A stretch of 64,000 bases of DNA. Source: an uncultured Oscillospiraceae bacterium (GTDB taxonomy: Bacteria > Bacillota > Clostridia > Oscillospirales > Oscillospiraceae). Below the pieces are notes generated by a model, which did no database searches, was not told where the DNA came from, and saw nothing but the letters and a program-made list of their open reading frames with translations. This document shows positions 47,111 to 55,942 of this stretch, one piece after another. Positions within the stretch are counted from its first letter, which is position 1. Every line of letters starts with the position of its first letter. The position numbers were made by a program, and so were the translations under genes. Location: the NCBI GenBank assembly GCA_934573855.1, contig CAKTMF010000004.1:144138-208137 (forward strand). Direction: 5' to 3'.

Positions 47111-49573
47111 TTATCCGATGTATTCTTTTTGTATCGCGCTGTTCATTATGGCCTTGACCACATTGCAGCAGCAGCGTCTCAGCTCCGCCTGGGTCAAAAG
47201 TCCCTTTTCGACCGCGCGGACGATGTTCTTTTTTGAAAGCGGCTCTCCCGGCATTATGAGGTCGTTCCCGGCCTTTATGGCGAGAGCCGCGCCGTTTTTG
47301 GTGACAAGGGTGGAGAACCAGTCGGTCATCACCACGCCGTCAAAGCCCCATTCGTTCCTCAGCACCCTTGTGCAGAGGTCGTAGGAGTTTGCGGTATACA
47401 CGCCGTTGAGGCGGTTGTACGAGGTCATGACGCTCTTCGCCCCGCCGCGCCGCACGGCTATCTCAAAGGGTCTGAGATATATCTCGCGCAGGGCTCGTTC
47501 GCCGACGTTGGAGCTTACCTTGTTGCGGTTATCCTCCTGCTCGTTGCAGGCAAAGTGCTTCACCGTGACATAATACCCCTCCTCGCACTGCACGCCCCTT
47601 ATGAGCGCCGCCGCGAGAGAACCGGCAAGCAACGGATCCTCGGAGAAATACTCGAAGTTTCTGCCGCACAGTGGGTTACGGTGGATATTCACGGCGGGAG
47701 CAAGCCACCATGTGCAGCCGTACTCGCGCATTTCGTCGTGTATCGCGCGGCCGATCTCGTACATAAGCTCGTCGTCCCAGCTCTGCGCCAGCGCGGATTC
47801 CACAGGAAAGGCCGTGGCGAACTGATACATCACGGTGTCCCGCGTCTCGTCGCCGAGCATTTTCTTTTTTACGAACTCCGGGAACTTCTCGTAAAAGGAT
47901 ATCACCATCTCCAGCGGCTTCACGCTGCCGGAGGCGTCTACCGCGGCGCGGCGGGAAACTCTCAGCCCCGCGGGGCCGTCGCACAGCGCCGTGTTCGCAA
48001 GTCCCCTGTCCCAGAATTTCGACGTCGTGCCGCCGACAGCGCCGGGAAGCTGAAAACGCCCGGTGCCGTTTGGTCCGACGCCGACCACGATCTCGGCCAT
48101 GTCTGCGGCGGAGAGGCTCTCCACGAAGCGGCGAATGCGGCCGTCGCTCATCATTTCAGGCGTCTCATAGACGTATTCCTTTGCGGAAAAGTCGGCGGCA
48201 CGAATATTGACGACCGGGAGCTTTTCCGGCGTCTCGGCCGGGCGGCCCGGCCCCCGCAGTTCGAGGAACGGAGCGACCACCGGGCATATGTGCGCGTGAC
48301 GCGACACCGTGACCTCTTCATCGAGTCTTACTATCGCCGCCGGTACGGTATTTCGGGAGGAATTGCCCACCCGGACAATATAGCTCCCTTTTTCAAGGAC
48401 ATATGAGGCGTCGTCAAAGCGGTAGGCCGCAAGCGCGCTCATGTCAAAGCTCAGCTCCACGGTCTCCGACCGGCCGGGAGCGAGGAGCGAAGTCTTTTTA
48501 TACGCCGCGAGACTCTGATACTCTCTGCTTATACTGCCCCCCGGCGCGCTGACGTATACCTGCACGGTCTCGCGTCCGGAGTATTTGAGTCCCTTATTGG
48601 TCACGGTGAGCGCGACTCTGACGGTCGTTCCCTCCGCGCTGACCTTTGCCGCGCCGAACCTGAAGTCAGTATAGCTCAGACCGAAGCCGAACGGATACAG
48701 CGGCTCCCGGCCGAAGCTGTCAAAGAAGCGGTAGCCGACAAAAATGCCTTCCTTATAATACTCCTGCTCAAGCTCGCCGTTCAGGCTGCTGTACTCTCTC
48801 GCGTAGGGCAGGTCGTCATACGAGCGCGCCCATGTGTCGGCAAGCTTACCGGAGGGCGTGACCGTGCCGGAGAGTATGTCCGCCACGGCAAGCCCGCCCT
48901 CGGACCCGAGCTGGCTTATAAACAGTATGCCGCGCAGGCCCTTCATGTCCGCGCACTCGCTCAGCTCCACGGGGGAGCCGCAGTTGACGATAAGGACAAA
49001 GCGCCTGTACTGCTCGGCGCAGAGCCTTATGTCCGCGAGCTCTGCGTCCGTGAGGTAGTAGTCGCCCTTTTCGAGCTTTCTGTCCCCGCCCTCGCCCGCC
49101 TGACGGCTGACGATATAGATGCAGTTCTCGGTCGCGCTGTCGGCGATATCCTTTTTTTCCACGGGCCGGCCTGACGGCGGCCGGAACTTTGCCGAGATAA
49201 GGTTCAGCACGGAGGCCGGATGGAGAAGGTCAATTTTCAATCCGCCCTTTTTATATTCCGCGAGCTTTTTTTCGTACTCCGTCTCGTAGTCGAGGAGCCA
49301 CCTTTCCGTGGCGATCTCGAAGCCCCGCGCCCGGAGTCCCTCGAGTATCGAGACGCTGCGGCGCTCGTTCACCTCGCCGGAGCCTGTCCCGCCCTTGACG
49401 GTGTGAGCGGCGCCCGCCCCGTAGACGGCGACCCTGTTTCCCCTGAACGGCAGCGCGCCCTCGTTCTTCAGCAGGACGACGCTCCCGCAGGCCGCACGGT
49501 ATGCCGCGGCGCGGTTTCGCAGCTCTCTTTCATTCTCGTTATCCGAATAACTTGCCTTTGTAAGAAGCTCCAA
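47111..49573 (-). CDS. GH3 glycoside hydrolase with permuted domain order
   Basis: 820 residues, beta-glucosidase/xylosidase type, no signal peptide. The usual order is reversed: the alpha/beta C-domain (AACGSVVLLKNEGALPF, SQLGSEGGLAVADILSG) and FnIII domain (TVTNKGLKYSGRETVQVYVS) come first, and the catalytic TIM barrel (LCDGPAGLR, YFSEDPLLAGSL, VKHFACNEQEDNR and the nucleophile Asp in GFDGVVMTDW) comes last. Such permuted GH3 enzymes are known from rumen and gut Clostridia. TTG 49573 is preferred because GGAGGGGGAG lies just before it; a GTG nine codons earlier has no site. It likely cleaves imported oligosaccharides or glycosides. Confidence 0.92.
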   Translation of the reverse strand: MELLTKASYSDNENERELRNRAAAYRAACGSVVLLKNEGALPFRGNRVAVYGAGAAHTVKGGTGSGEVNERRSVSILEGLRARGFEIATERWLLDYETEYEKKLAEYKKGGLKIDLLHPASVLNLISAKFRPPSGRPVEKKDIADSATENCIYIVSRQAGEGGDRKLEKGDYYLTDAELADIRLCAEQYRRFVLIVNCGSPVELSECADMKGLRGILFISQLGSEGGLAVADILSGTVTPSGKLADTWARSYDDLPYAREYSSLNGELEQEYYKEGIFVGYRFFDSFGREPLYPFGFGLSYTDFRFGAAKVSAEGTTVRVALTVTNKGLKYSGRETVQVYVSAPGGSISREYQSLAAYKKTSLLAPGRSETVELSFDMSALAAYRFDDASYVLEKGSYIVRVGNSSRNTVPAAIVRLDEEVTVSRHAHICPVVAPFLELRGPGRPAETPEKLPVVNIRAADFSAKEYVYETPEMMSDGRIRRFVESLSAADMAEIVVGVGPNGTGRFQLPGAVGGTTSKFWDRGLANTALCDGPAGLRVSRRAAVDASGSVKPLEMVISFYEKFPEFVKKKMLGDETRDTVMYQFATAFPVESALAQSWDDELMYEIGRAIHDEMREYGCTWWLAPAVNIHRNPLCGRNFEYFSEDPLLAGSLAAALIRGVQCEEGYYVTVKHFACNEQEDNRNKVSSNVGERALREIYLRPFEIAVRRGGAKSVMTSYNRLNGVYTANSYDLCTRVLRNEWGFDGVVMTDWFSTLVTKNGAALAIKAGNDLIMPGEPLSKKNIVRAVEKGLLTQAELRRCCCNVVKAIMNSAIQKEYIG

Positions 49574-49677
49574 CGATACTCCCCCTCCGCATTTATTCAC
49601 CCTTATAGAATACCAAATTTCCGCGATAGTTCAAGTAAAATTTGTGAAAGCGTGTCCTTTTCGGCCTCATGGCGTAC

Positions 49678-49726
49678 AAAAACACCGCGCACCGGACGTT
49701 TCCCGGTACGCGGCGCAGTGTTTTTT
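49678..49726 (-). terminator. Terminator of guaB
   Basis: AAAAACAC-CGCG-ACCGG pairs with CCGGT-CGCG-GTGTTTTT with small bulges; T-run on the minus strand. Confidence 0.7.
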
Positions 49727-49727
49727 G

Positions 49728-51203
49728 TCAGGGGTTCATTGTGTAGTTGGGGGCTTCCTTGGTGATGTATATGTCGTGGGGGTGGCTTTCCTTGAGTCCG
49801 GCGCTGGTAATGCGGACGAACTGGCTCCGGGTGCGAAGCTCCTCGATATTGTGAGCGCCGCAGTAGCCCATGCCGGAGCGCAGGCCGCCCATCATCTGGA
49901 ACACGGTCTCGCTCAGCGGGCCGCGGAAGGGTACGCGCCCCTCGACGCCCTCGGGTACGAGCTTTTTGTTGTTGGTCTGGAAATAGCGGTCCTTGGAACC
50001 CTTCTGCATGGCGCCGAGGCTGCCCATGCCGCGGTAGACCTTGAACTGGCGGCCCTGATATACCTCGATCTCGCCGGGGGCCTCCTCGCAGCCGGCGAGC
50101 ATTGAGCCCATCATGACCACCTTGCCGCCTGCGGCGATGGCCTTGGCGATGTCGCCGGAGTACTTGATGCCGCCGTCGGCGATGACGGGGATACCGTACT
50201 TGTCCGCCATCTCGCTGCACTGCATGATCGCGGTGATCTGCGGCACGCCGATACCGGATACGATACGGGTGGTGCAGATGGAGCCGGGGCCTATGCCGAC
50301 CTTTACGCAGTCGGCGCCGGCCTTGATGAGCGCCTCGGTCGCGGCGGCGGTGGCGACATTGCCCGCAACGAGCTGGATGTCGGGGAACGCCTCCTTGACC
50401 CTGGTGACGGAGCGCATGATATTCGCGGAGTGGCCGTGGGCGCTGTCAAGCACCAGCACGTCAACGCCCGCGTCGATGAGAGCGCCTGCGCGGTCAAGCA
50501 CGTCCGCAGTCGCGCCGATGGCGGCGGCGCAGAGCAAGCGGCCCTTGTCATCCTTGGCGGAGTGGGGGTACTTGAGGACCTTCTCGATGTCCTTTATGGT
50601 GATAAGCCCTTTGAGCTTGAAGTCTTCGTCAACTATGGGGAGCTTTTCTATACGGTGCTGCTGGAGTATCGCCTTCGCCTCGTCAAGGGTGGTCCCGACA
50701 AGACCGGTGACGAGATCCTTTTTGGTCATAATCTCGTCGATGGGGCGGGTCATGTCGGTCTCGAACTTCATGTCGCGGTTGGTTATGATACCGATGAGCG
50801 TGCCGTTCTCGTCAACGATGGGGACGCCGGAGATACGGAACTTGCCCATGAGTGAATCCGCGTCGCCGAGAGTATTCCCGGGATGGAGGAAGAACGGGTT
50901 GGTGATGACGCCGTTCTCGGAACGCTTGACGAGATCCACCTGCTCGGCCTGCACGTCAATGGCCATATTCTTGTGGATGACGCCGATACCGCCCTCGCGC
51001 GCGATGGCTATCGCCATGCGGTACTCTGTGACGGTGTCCATGGCGGCGCTCATGATGGGTACGTTCAGCTTCACCTTTTTTGTAAGGTTCGTGGAAAGGT
51101 CAACGTCCGCAGGCAGGATATCGCTCTCCGCCGGAACCAGCAGCACGTCGTCAAATGTAAGGCCCTCGCCCACGAAACGGCTGCCGTAATTGTTTTGCTC
51201 CAT
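49728..51203 (-). CDS. guaB: IMP dehydrogenase
   Basis: 491 residues. TIM barrel with two CBS domains inserted (about 95-210), catalytic C310 in GPGSICTTRIVSG, flap region and C-terminal potassium site are all present. It oxidises IMP to XMP with NAD, the rate-limiting step of GTP synthesis, in the cytoplasm. GGGGGTAA precedes the ATG. Single gene with its own promoter. Confidence 0.97.
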   Translation of the reverse strand: MEQNNYGSRFVGEGLTFDDVLLVPAESDILPADVDLSTNLTKKVKLNVPIMSAAMDTVTEYRMAIAIAREGGIGVIHKNMAIDVQAEQVDLVKRSENGVITNPFFLHPGNTLGDADSLMGKFRISGVPIVDENGTLIGIITNRDMKFETDMTRPIDEIMTKKDLVTGLVGTTLDEAKAILQQHRIEKLPIVDEDFKLKGLITIKDIEKVLKYPHSAKDDKGRLLCAAAIGATADVLDRAGALIDAGVDVLVLDSAHGHSANIMRSVTRVKEAFPDIQLVAGNVATAAATEALIKAGADCVKVGIGPGSICTTRIVSGIGVPQITAIMQCSEMADKYGIPVIADGGIKYSGDIAKAIAAGGKVVMMGSMLAGCEEAPGEIEVYQGRQFKVYRGMGSLGAMQKGSKDRYFQTNNKKLVPEGVEGRVPFRGPLSETVFQMMGGLRSGMGYCGAHNIEELRTRSQFVRITSAGLKESHPHDIYITKEAPNYTMNP

Positions 51204-51235
51204 ATGAAATTACCCCCCTGATATATATTTCCGCT

Positions 51236-51263
51236 ATTCTAACAGAATTTTCACAAAAGTCAA
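51236..51263 (-). promoter_or_regulatory. Promoter of guaB
   Basis: TTGACT (51258-51263), 16-base spacer, TAGAAT (51236-51241), about 25 bases before the leader reaches the ribosome site. CGCCGGCGG upstream is a palindrome. Confidence 0.65.
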
Positions 51264-51319
51264 CCGCCGGCGGCTAATTTCTCCCATGGCCGCGAGTCTG
51301 CAGCACATGTTTTACGAGA

Positions 51320-51859
51320 CTATTTCGACCCTGTTTTCCTGTCCGGCAGCGGCTGATACGCGCGATCCTCCACATACGCCATCATACGGTTGTACAGCAG
51401 CACATAAAAAAGCACGGCAAGCATACCGCCGATCACGCCCAAAAGCGTATATGCGCCGCTGTCCCGCAATTTCAGCGCCGTCCATATTATAAGACCTACC
51501 CACGCCGCGACGCACAGGACGATATCCGCAGCATGCTCACGCAGCCATTTTTTCTTGAAAAACGCCGTCTTTTCTTTCAGCGTAAAGGCGCTGTTGTCCA
51601 GCGCCGCAGCGAGGTTATCGTCGGCGGCTTTCTTAAAGTCCTCCGAGGCGAGCCGTTCCCCGCTTATAAGCTCGTTAATGGTCACGCCGAATTCTTTTGA
51701 CAGCAGCGACAGGATCTCAACGCCGGGCATATAGTTGCCGTTCTCCCAGCGGGAAACGGTTTTGTTGGTCACGCCGAGCTTTTCTCCGAGCTGTTCCTGC
51801 GTCATGCCCCTCTCCTTCCTCAAGGCGGCTATAAATTTTCCTATTTTTATTTGATCCAT
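51320..51859 (-). CDS. XRE-family regulator with two membrane segments
   Basis: 179 residues. A Cro/CI helix-turn-helix (about 5-62: IAALRKERGMTQEQLGEKLGVTNKTVSRWENG) is followed by a linker and two hydrophobic segments (about 112-130 and 140-158). This fusion is common in Firmicutes and suggests membrane-linked signal sensing. GGAGGTG precedes the ATG. Targets unknown. Confidence 0.88.
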   Translation of the reverse strand: MDQIKIGKFIAALRKERGMTQEQLGEKLGVTNKTVSRWENGNYMPGVEILSLLSKEFGVTINELISGERLASEDFKKAADDNLAAALDNSAFTLKEKTAFFKKKWLREHAADIVLCVAAWVGLIIWTALKLRDSGAYTLLGVIGGMLAVLFYVLLYNRMMAYVEDRAYQPLPDRKTGSK

Positions 51860-51968
51860 TTTTATACACCTCCGGGGAAAAGCATAGCACGGTCTCCGCA
51901 GGATGTCCTCCCCACAAACAGCGAACGTGCCGCACGCAGAGGGCGAAGCGCATTTTTATTGTGAAAAA

Positions 51969-52829
51969 TCAAATTGAGGCGTTCTCAGCATGCTGCGCGT
52001 TATGCGTTCCTCCGTGGCTGCGGGCGTAGAAAAAGATGTACTGCTGCGCGAGACCTGCGTATTCTCCCAGGCTTTCCGGGTCAAAGTCCTTCGGGAAATG
52101 CTCCTTGAGCGCCCTGCGTATCCACACGTCTATGGGGAAGCCCTCCATATGCCCGAGACCGAAGAGCGCGGCGCAGTTCGCGACCTTTTCCCCTATGCCG
52201 GGGAGCCTGAGAAGCTCACGCTTGGCGGTGAGATAGTCGGTATGTATGAGCGAGTCGAGGTCGAGCCTGCCGCTGTCTACGGCTCTCGCCGCCGCGATGA
52301 TATACGGCGCACGGTAGCCGCAGCGCAGTGATGAAAGCTCCTCCGGCTCAAGCGCGGCAAGCCTCCCGGCCTGAGGGAAGGTGTAAAACGTTTCCCCGTC
52401 AAGCTCAGCCGTATCGCCGAAGCCCTCGCACAGGCGCTCGACTATGCCCTTTATGCGGGTGATGTTGTTGCACTGGGAGATGATGAAGGAGCAAAGCGCC
52501 TCCCACGGCTCCTGTCTGAGTATGCGGATACCCGCGCCGTAGCGGACGCATTCGTCGAGGTATTCCCCGCCGTGAAATTCCCGGCTGATGGCGGCATAGT
52601 CCCGGTCGAGGTCAAAATACTCCCGCCAAAAGCTCTCCGGCGCGTCCGAGCGGATATATACCTGCCCGCCGGCACTGCGCACGCGCGCCGCGCGGCCCAT
52701 GGCGACGCCGGTATATACTCCCCCGGCGTCCGCGTTCCAGCGAAAGCACTGGCCGCACTCAAAGGTTTTTTCGATATCAAGCTCCCGCGCGGAGGCGATA
52801 CAGTATTCTTCGGTCCTTAATGCGATCAT
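51969..52829 (-). CDS. 8-oxoguanine DNA glycosylase, OGG1 type
   Basis: 286 residues. N-terminal OGG domain with FECGQCFRW, then the HhH-GPD core. The catalytic lysine K215 (LPGIGEKVANC) and aspartate D234 (FPIDVW) are 19 residues apart, as K249 and D268 are in human OGG1. It removes 8-oxoguanine and nicks DNA. Its N-terminus and active site favour OGG1 over AlkA. Confidence 0.92.
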   Translation of the reverse strand: MIALRTEEYCIASARELDIEKTFECGQCFRWNADAGGVYTGVAMGRAARVRSAGGQVYIRSDAPESFWREYFDLDRDYAAISREFHGGEYLDECVRYGAGIRILRQEPWEALCSFIISQCNNITRIKGIVERLCEGFGDTAELDGETFYTFPQAGRLAALEPEELSSLRCGYRAPYIIAAARAVDSGRLDLDSLIHTDYLTAKRELLRLPGIGEKVANCAALFGLGHMEGFPIDVWIRRALKEHFPKDFDPESLGEYAGLAQQYIFFYARSHGGTHNAQHAENASI

Positions 52830-52845
52830 AATTACTCCGGTTTAT

Positions 52846-52880
52846 AAAAAACACGCAGAGTCTTCTGCGTGTTTTTTATT
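52846..52880 (-). terminator. Terminator of ireB
   Basis: AAAAAACACGCAGA and its complement with a 4-base loop; T-runs on both strands. It separates ireB from the glycosylase gene. Confidence 0.85.
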
Positions 52881-52887
52881 ATTCAGC

Positions 52888-53130
52888 TTACTTTGAAAGA
52901 TAGCACTTGACAAGCTCCTGCAGCAGCTCGTCCCTGTCGATACGGCAGATGAGCGTGCGGGCGTTGTTGTAGTTGGTGATGTAGGTGGGATCCTCCGAGA
53001 GTATATAACCCACTATCTGGTTGATGGGGTTGTAGCCCTTGACCATAAGGGAGTTGTACACGGACGATAGGATCTCCTTCATCTCGGCCTTGCTGTCCAA
53101 TGCTGTAAACTTTCTGGTTGCGTCTTCCAT
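52888..53130 (-). CDS. ireB: IreB family regulatory phosphoprotein
   Basis: 80 residues with the family sequence YNPINQIVGYILSEDPTYIT and RDELLQELVKCYL. IreB (UPF0297) is a substrate of the Ser/Thr kinase IreK/PrkC in enterococci and affects cell-wall stress resistance; N-terminal threonines (T5, T9) could be phosphorylated. In many Firmicutes it is next to alaS and ruvX, but here it is alone. GGAGGGG precedes the ATG. Confidence 0.93.
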   Translation of the reverse strand: MEDATRKFTALDSKAEMKEILSSVYNSLMVKGYNPINQIVGYILSEDPTYITNYNNARTLICRIDRDELLQELVKCYLSK

Positions 53131-53238
53131 GATGTCCCCTCCTTTTCATCCTGTCCGCTATCATTATATCAGAATAAACCGTCAAGTAAAGCCGGAAAAG
53201 GGGGAAATCAGTTAAAAAACTTTTAATTTTTCTTAAGC

Positions 53239-55923
53239 TCAGCGTATGACCGCACCGTACTTTTTCTCCAGTGCGGTGAGAACGTTACTCACGGTCTCCT
53301 CGGCATGGTCGTCGGTGAGAGTCTGATCCTCGGCGCGCATGGTGAGGGAGAAGGCGACGGACTTCATGCCCTCGGCTATATGATGGCCGACGTATACGTC
53401 GAACACGGTGCAGTCCTTGAGATACTCGCCGCCGTTTTCCATAATGCATTCGGACAGCTCGCCCACGGGGATAGCGCTGTCGCAGACGACGGCGATATCG
53501 CGCGTGGTGGCGGGGAAGCGCGGCAGCGGCTTATACACGGGGGTACCTCCCCTGAGTTCGAAGAGTGCGTCAAAGCTCAGCTCCGCGCAGTATATCTCCG
53601 CGTCGACGCCGTAGTTATTCGCGACCTCGGGGTGTATCTGGCCGAACACGCCGACATAGCGCCCGCCGATATAGACCTTGGCGCAGCGGCCGGGATGATA
53701 GGAGGCGTTGGACTTTTCGGCCGTGAAGCTGGGCTTGCCGCAGGAGAGACCGTCGATCAGCTCCTCCACCCAGCCCTTGAGTACGAAGAAGTTCATCCCA
53801 TCGCCGTAGGCACCGATGGAGACTATCTTGGGCTCGTCGGCAAGTCCGTCCTCCCGCTTAAGATATATCTTGCCTATCTCGTAGAGATACGCCGCCTTGT
53901 TGCGGAAATTGTAGTTGCGGGTGAGTATCTCAAGCATGGAGGGCAGGACGGTGGTGCGCATGATGGAGGTATCCTCACCCAGAGGATTGAGTATCTTCAG
54001 GCTGTCGCGGAGCTTGGAGTCCACGGGCATTCTTATCTTATCGTAGTAGGTGGGGCTGATGAAGGAATAGGTGATTATCTCGTCAAGGCCCATGCTGCGG
54101 CAGATGCTGCCGACTTCCCGCTCGCACTGCTGCACGGGGGTAAAGCCGCCGCAGGTGGAGATGGCCCCGGTGAAGCGGGTGGGTATCTCGTTGTAGCCGT
54201 AGAAGCGGGCGACCTCCTCGGCGATGTCGGAGTAATGCTCCACATCTCCGCGCCACGAGGGGACATAGATGGTGTCGCCGTCAAGGGTGAAGCCGAGGTC
54301 GAGGAGTATCTTTCTCATCGTGGCCTCGTCCACATCGGTGCCGAGGAGCGCGTTTATCTTGTCCGGTTCGAGCTTCACGGTCTGCGTTTTGAGCTCGGCG
54401 GGGACGACGTCGATGACGCCCTCGACCACCTCTCCGCAGCCGAGCAGCTCGACCAGCTCGCAGGCACGCTCGAGCGCCTTTTCGGTGTTCTTGACGTCCA
54501 GCCCCTTCTCAAAGCGGGAGGAGGCGTCGGTGCGCATGCCGAGCGCGGTGGCGGTGCGGCGGACGGAGGGGCCGTTGAAGTTGGCGCTCTCAAAGAGGAC
54601 CATGGCGGTGTCTCCGACTATCTCGCTGTTCTCGCCGCCCATAACGCCGGCCACGGCGACGGGCTTTTCGGTGTCGCATATGCAGAGCATATTGGGGGTG
54701 AGCTTTCTCTCCGTGCCGTCAAGGGTGCGGATGGTCTCGCCCTCCTTCGCGCGGCGGACGTGTATCTCACCGCTGCCGACGCAGGCGAAGTCAAAGGCGT
54801 GCATGGGCTGGCCGTACTCGAGCATGACGTAGTTGGTGATATCGACGACGTTATTTATCGGACGCATGCCGGCGTTGCGGATACGCTCGCGCATCCACTC
54901 GGGCGAGGGGGCGATCTTCACGTTTTTGACCATGCGCGCGGTGTAGCGCGGGCAGAGGCCGGCGTCCTCGATGACGATCTTCGCCATGTCGTTGATGTTG
55001 CCGCCTGCAGCCGCCTTTACGACGGGTTCATGGAGCTTCAGCTCCTTGCCGAAGGTGACGGCCGCCTCGCGGGCAAGGCCGATCATGCACAGGCAGTCGG
55101 GACGGTTGGGGGTTATCTCGAACTCGACGACGTGGTCGTCGCGGCCCATGAGCTTTGCCATATCGTCGCCGGGCTTCGCGTCCTCGTGAAGGATGAGTAT
55201 GCCGTCGCTTATGCAGTGAGGAAATTCCTCCTGCTTTGCGTGGAGGTCCTCAAGGGTGCAGACGGAGCAGGAGGCGGTATCGTAGGCGACCATATCGCCC
55301 GCGTGGAGGTTCTGGCATGGAGTCACGCACTGCGCGGCAGGCTCAAGCTCCACCCTCCAGAGGTTTACGCCGGCATTCTCCACGGACTTTACCTCCGCCG
55401 CGATGACCTTGCCGAAGATCCTGTCTCCCGCCTTTATATCGGCGGAAACGGAGGGCTTTTCGGGGTCGAGCGGCTTATAGTCGCCGAGTATGGCGGCGGC
55501 CTTTATCTCGCCGTAGGGGAAGTCGTGAGTGGTCGCGTCCAGCTCTTTGAGCGAGCATAGCATACCGTCGGACTCGACGCCGCGGAGCTTGCCGCGGCTT
55601 ATCTTCACGCCGCCGGGGAGGACGGAGTTATGGAGCGCGGCAGGGACAAGGTCTCCGACATGGACGTTCCACGCGCCGGTGCATATCTGCACAGGCTCGC
55701 TCTCTCCCACGTCGATCTGAGTGAGCAGCATATGGTCGGAGTTGGGGTGCTTTTCTATGGAGAGTATCCTGCCGACGCGGACGTTTTTCATCTCCTCGCC
55801 GAGATCCTCGGTGATCTCCACCTTGGAGCCGGAGATGGTCATGGCCTCGGCAAAGACCTTATCGTTGTATTCGTCAAGGGGAAGGTCGACAAACTCGTTG
55901 AGCCATTTTCTTGAAAGTTTCAT
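53239..55923 (-). CDS. pheT: Phenylalanyl-tRNA synthetase beta subunit, enlarged
   Basis: 894 residues versus about 800 in most bacteria. N-terminal tRNA-binding domain (about 42-130, VGRILSIEKHPNSDHM), B3/B4 editing domain, B5, catalytic-like core and C-terminal anticodon domain (LPRFPATTRDIAVV) are all present. The extra length is a block of about 100 residues at about 133-236, within the region that normally runs from GMLCSxxEL directly into DGILxL; it contains GDRIFGKVIAAEVKSVENAG and several cysteines. With PheS it forms the (alpha-beta)2 enzyme. Gap to pheS 19 bases. Confidence 0.94.
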   Translation of the reverse strand: MKLSRKWLNEFVDLPLDEYNDKVFAEAMTISGSKVEITEDLGEEMKNVRVGRILSIEKHPNSDHMLLTQIDVGESEPVQICTGAWNVHVGDLVPAALHNSVLPGGVKISRGKLRGVESDGMLCSLKELDATTHDFPYGEIKAAAILGDYKPLDPEKPSVSADIKAGDRIFGKVIAAEVKSVENAGVNLWRVELEPAAQCVTPCQNLHAGDMVAYDTASCSVCTLEDLHAKQEEFPHCISDGILILHEDAKPGDDMAKLMGRDDHVVEFEITPNRPDCLCMIGLAREAAVTFGKELKLHEPVVKAAAGGNINDMAKIVIEDAGLCPRYTARMVKNVKIAPSPEWMRERIRNAGMRPINNVVDITNYVMLEYGQPMHAFDFACVGSGEIHVRRAKEGETIRTLDGTERKLTPNMLCICDTEKPVAVAGVMGGENSEIVGDTAMVLFESANFNGPSVRRTATALGMRTDASSRFEKGLDVKNTEKALERACELVELLGCGEVVEGVIDVVPAELKTQTVKLEPDKINALLGTDVDEATMRKILLDLGFTLDGDTIYVPSWRGDVEHYSDIAEEVARFYGYNEIPTRFTGAISTCGGFTPVQQCEREVGSICRSMGLDEIITYSFISPTYYDKIRMPVDSKLRDSLKILNPLGEDTSIMRTTVLPSMLEILTRNYNFRNKAAYLYEIGKIYLKREDGLADEPKIVSIGAYGDGMNFFVLKGWVEELIDGLSCGKPSFTAEKSNASYHPGRCAKVYIGGRYVGVFGQIHPEVANNYGVDAEIYCAELSFDALFELRGGTPVYKPLPRFPATTRDIAVVCDSAIPVGELSECIMENGGEYLKDCTVFDVYVGHHIAEGMKSVAFSLTMRAEDQTLTDDHAEETVSNVLTALEKKYGAVIR

Positions 55924-55942
55924 CAGTTTTATCTCCTATTCG

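Noticed and set aside
53305..55560. Very long open frame on the plus strand opposite pheT
   Set aside because: It mirrors the GC-rich codons of pheT, has no ribosome site and its translation is a low-complexity mix of Gly, Val and His with no recognisable fold.
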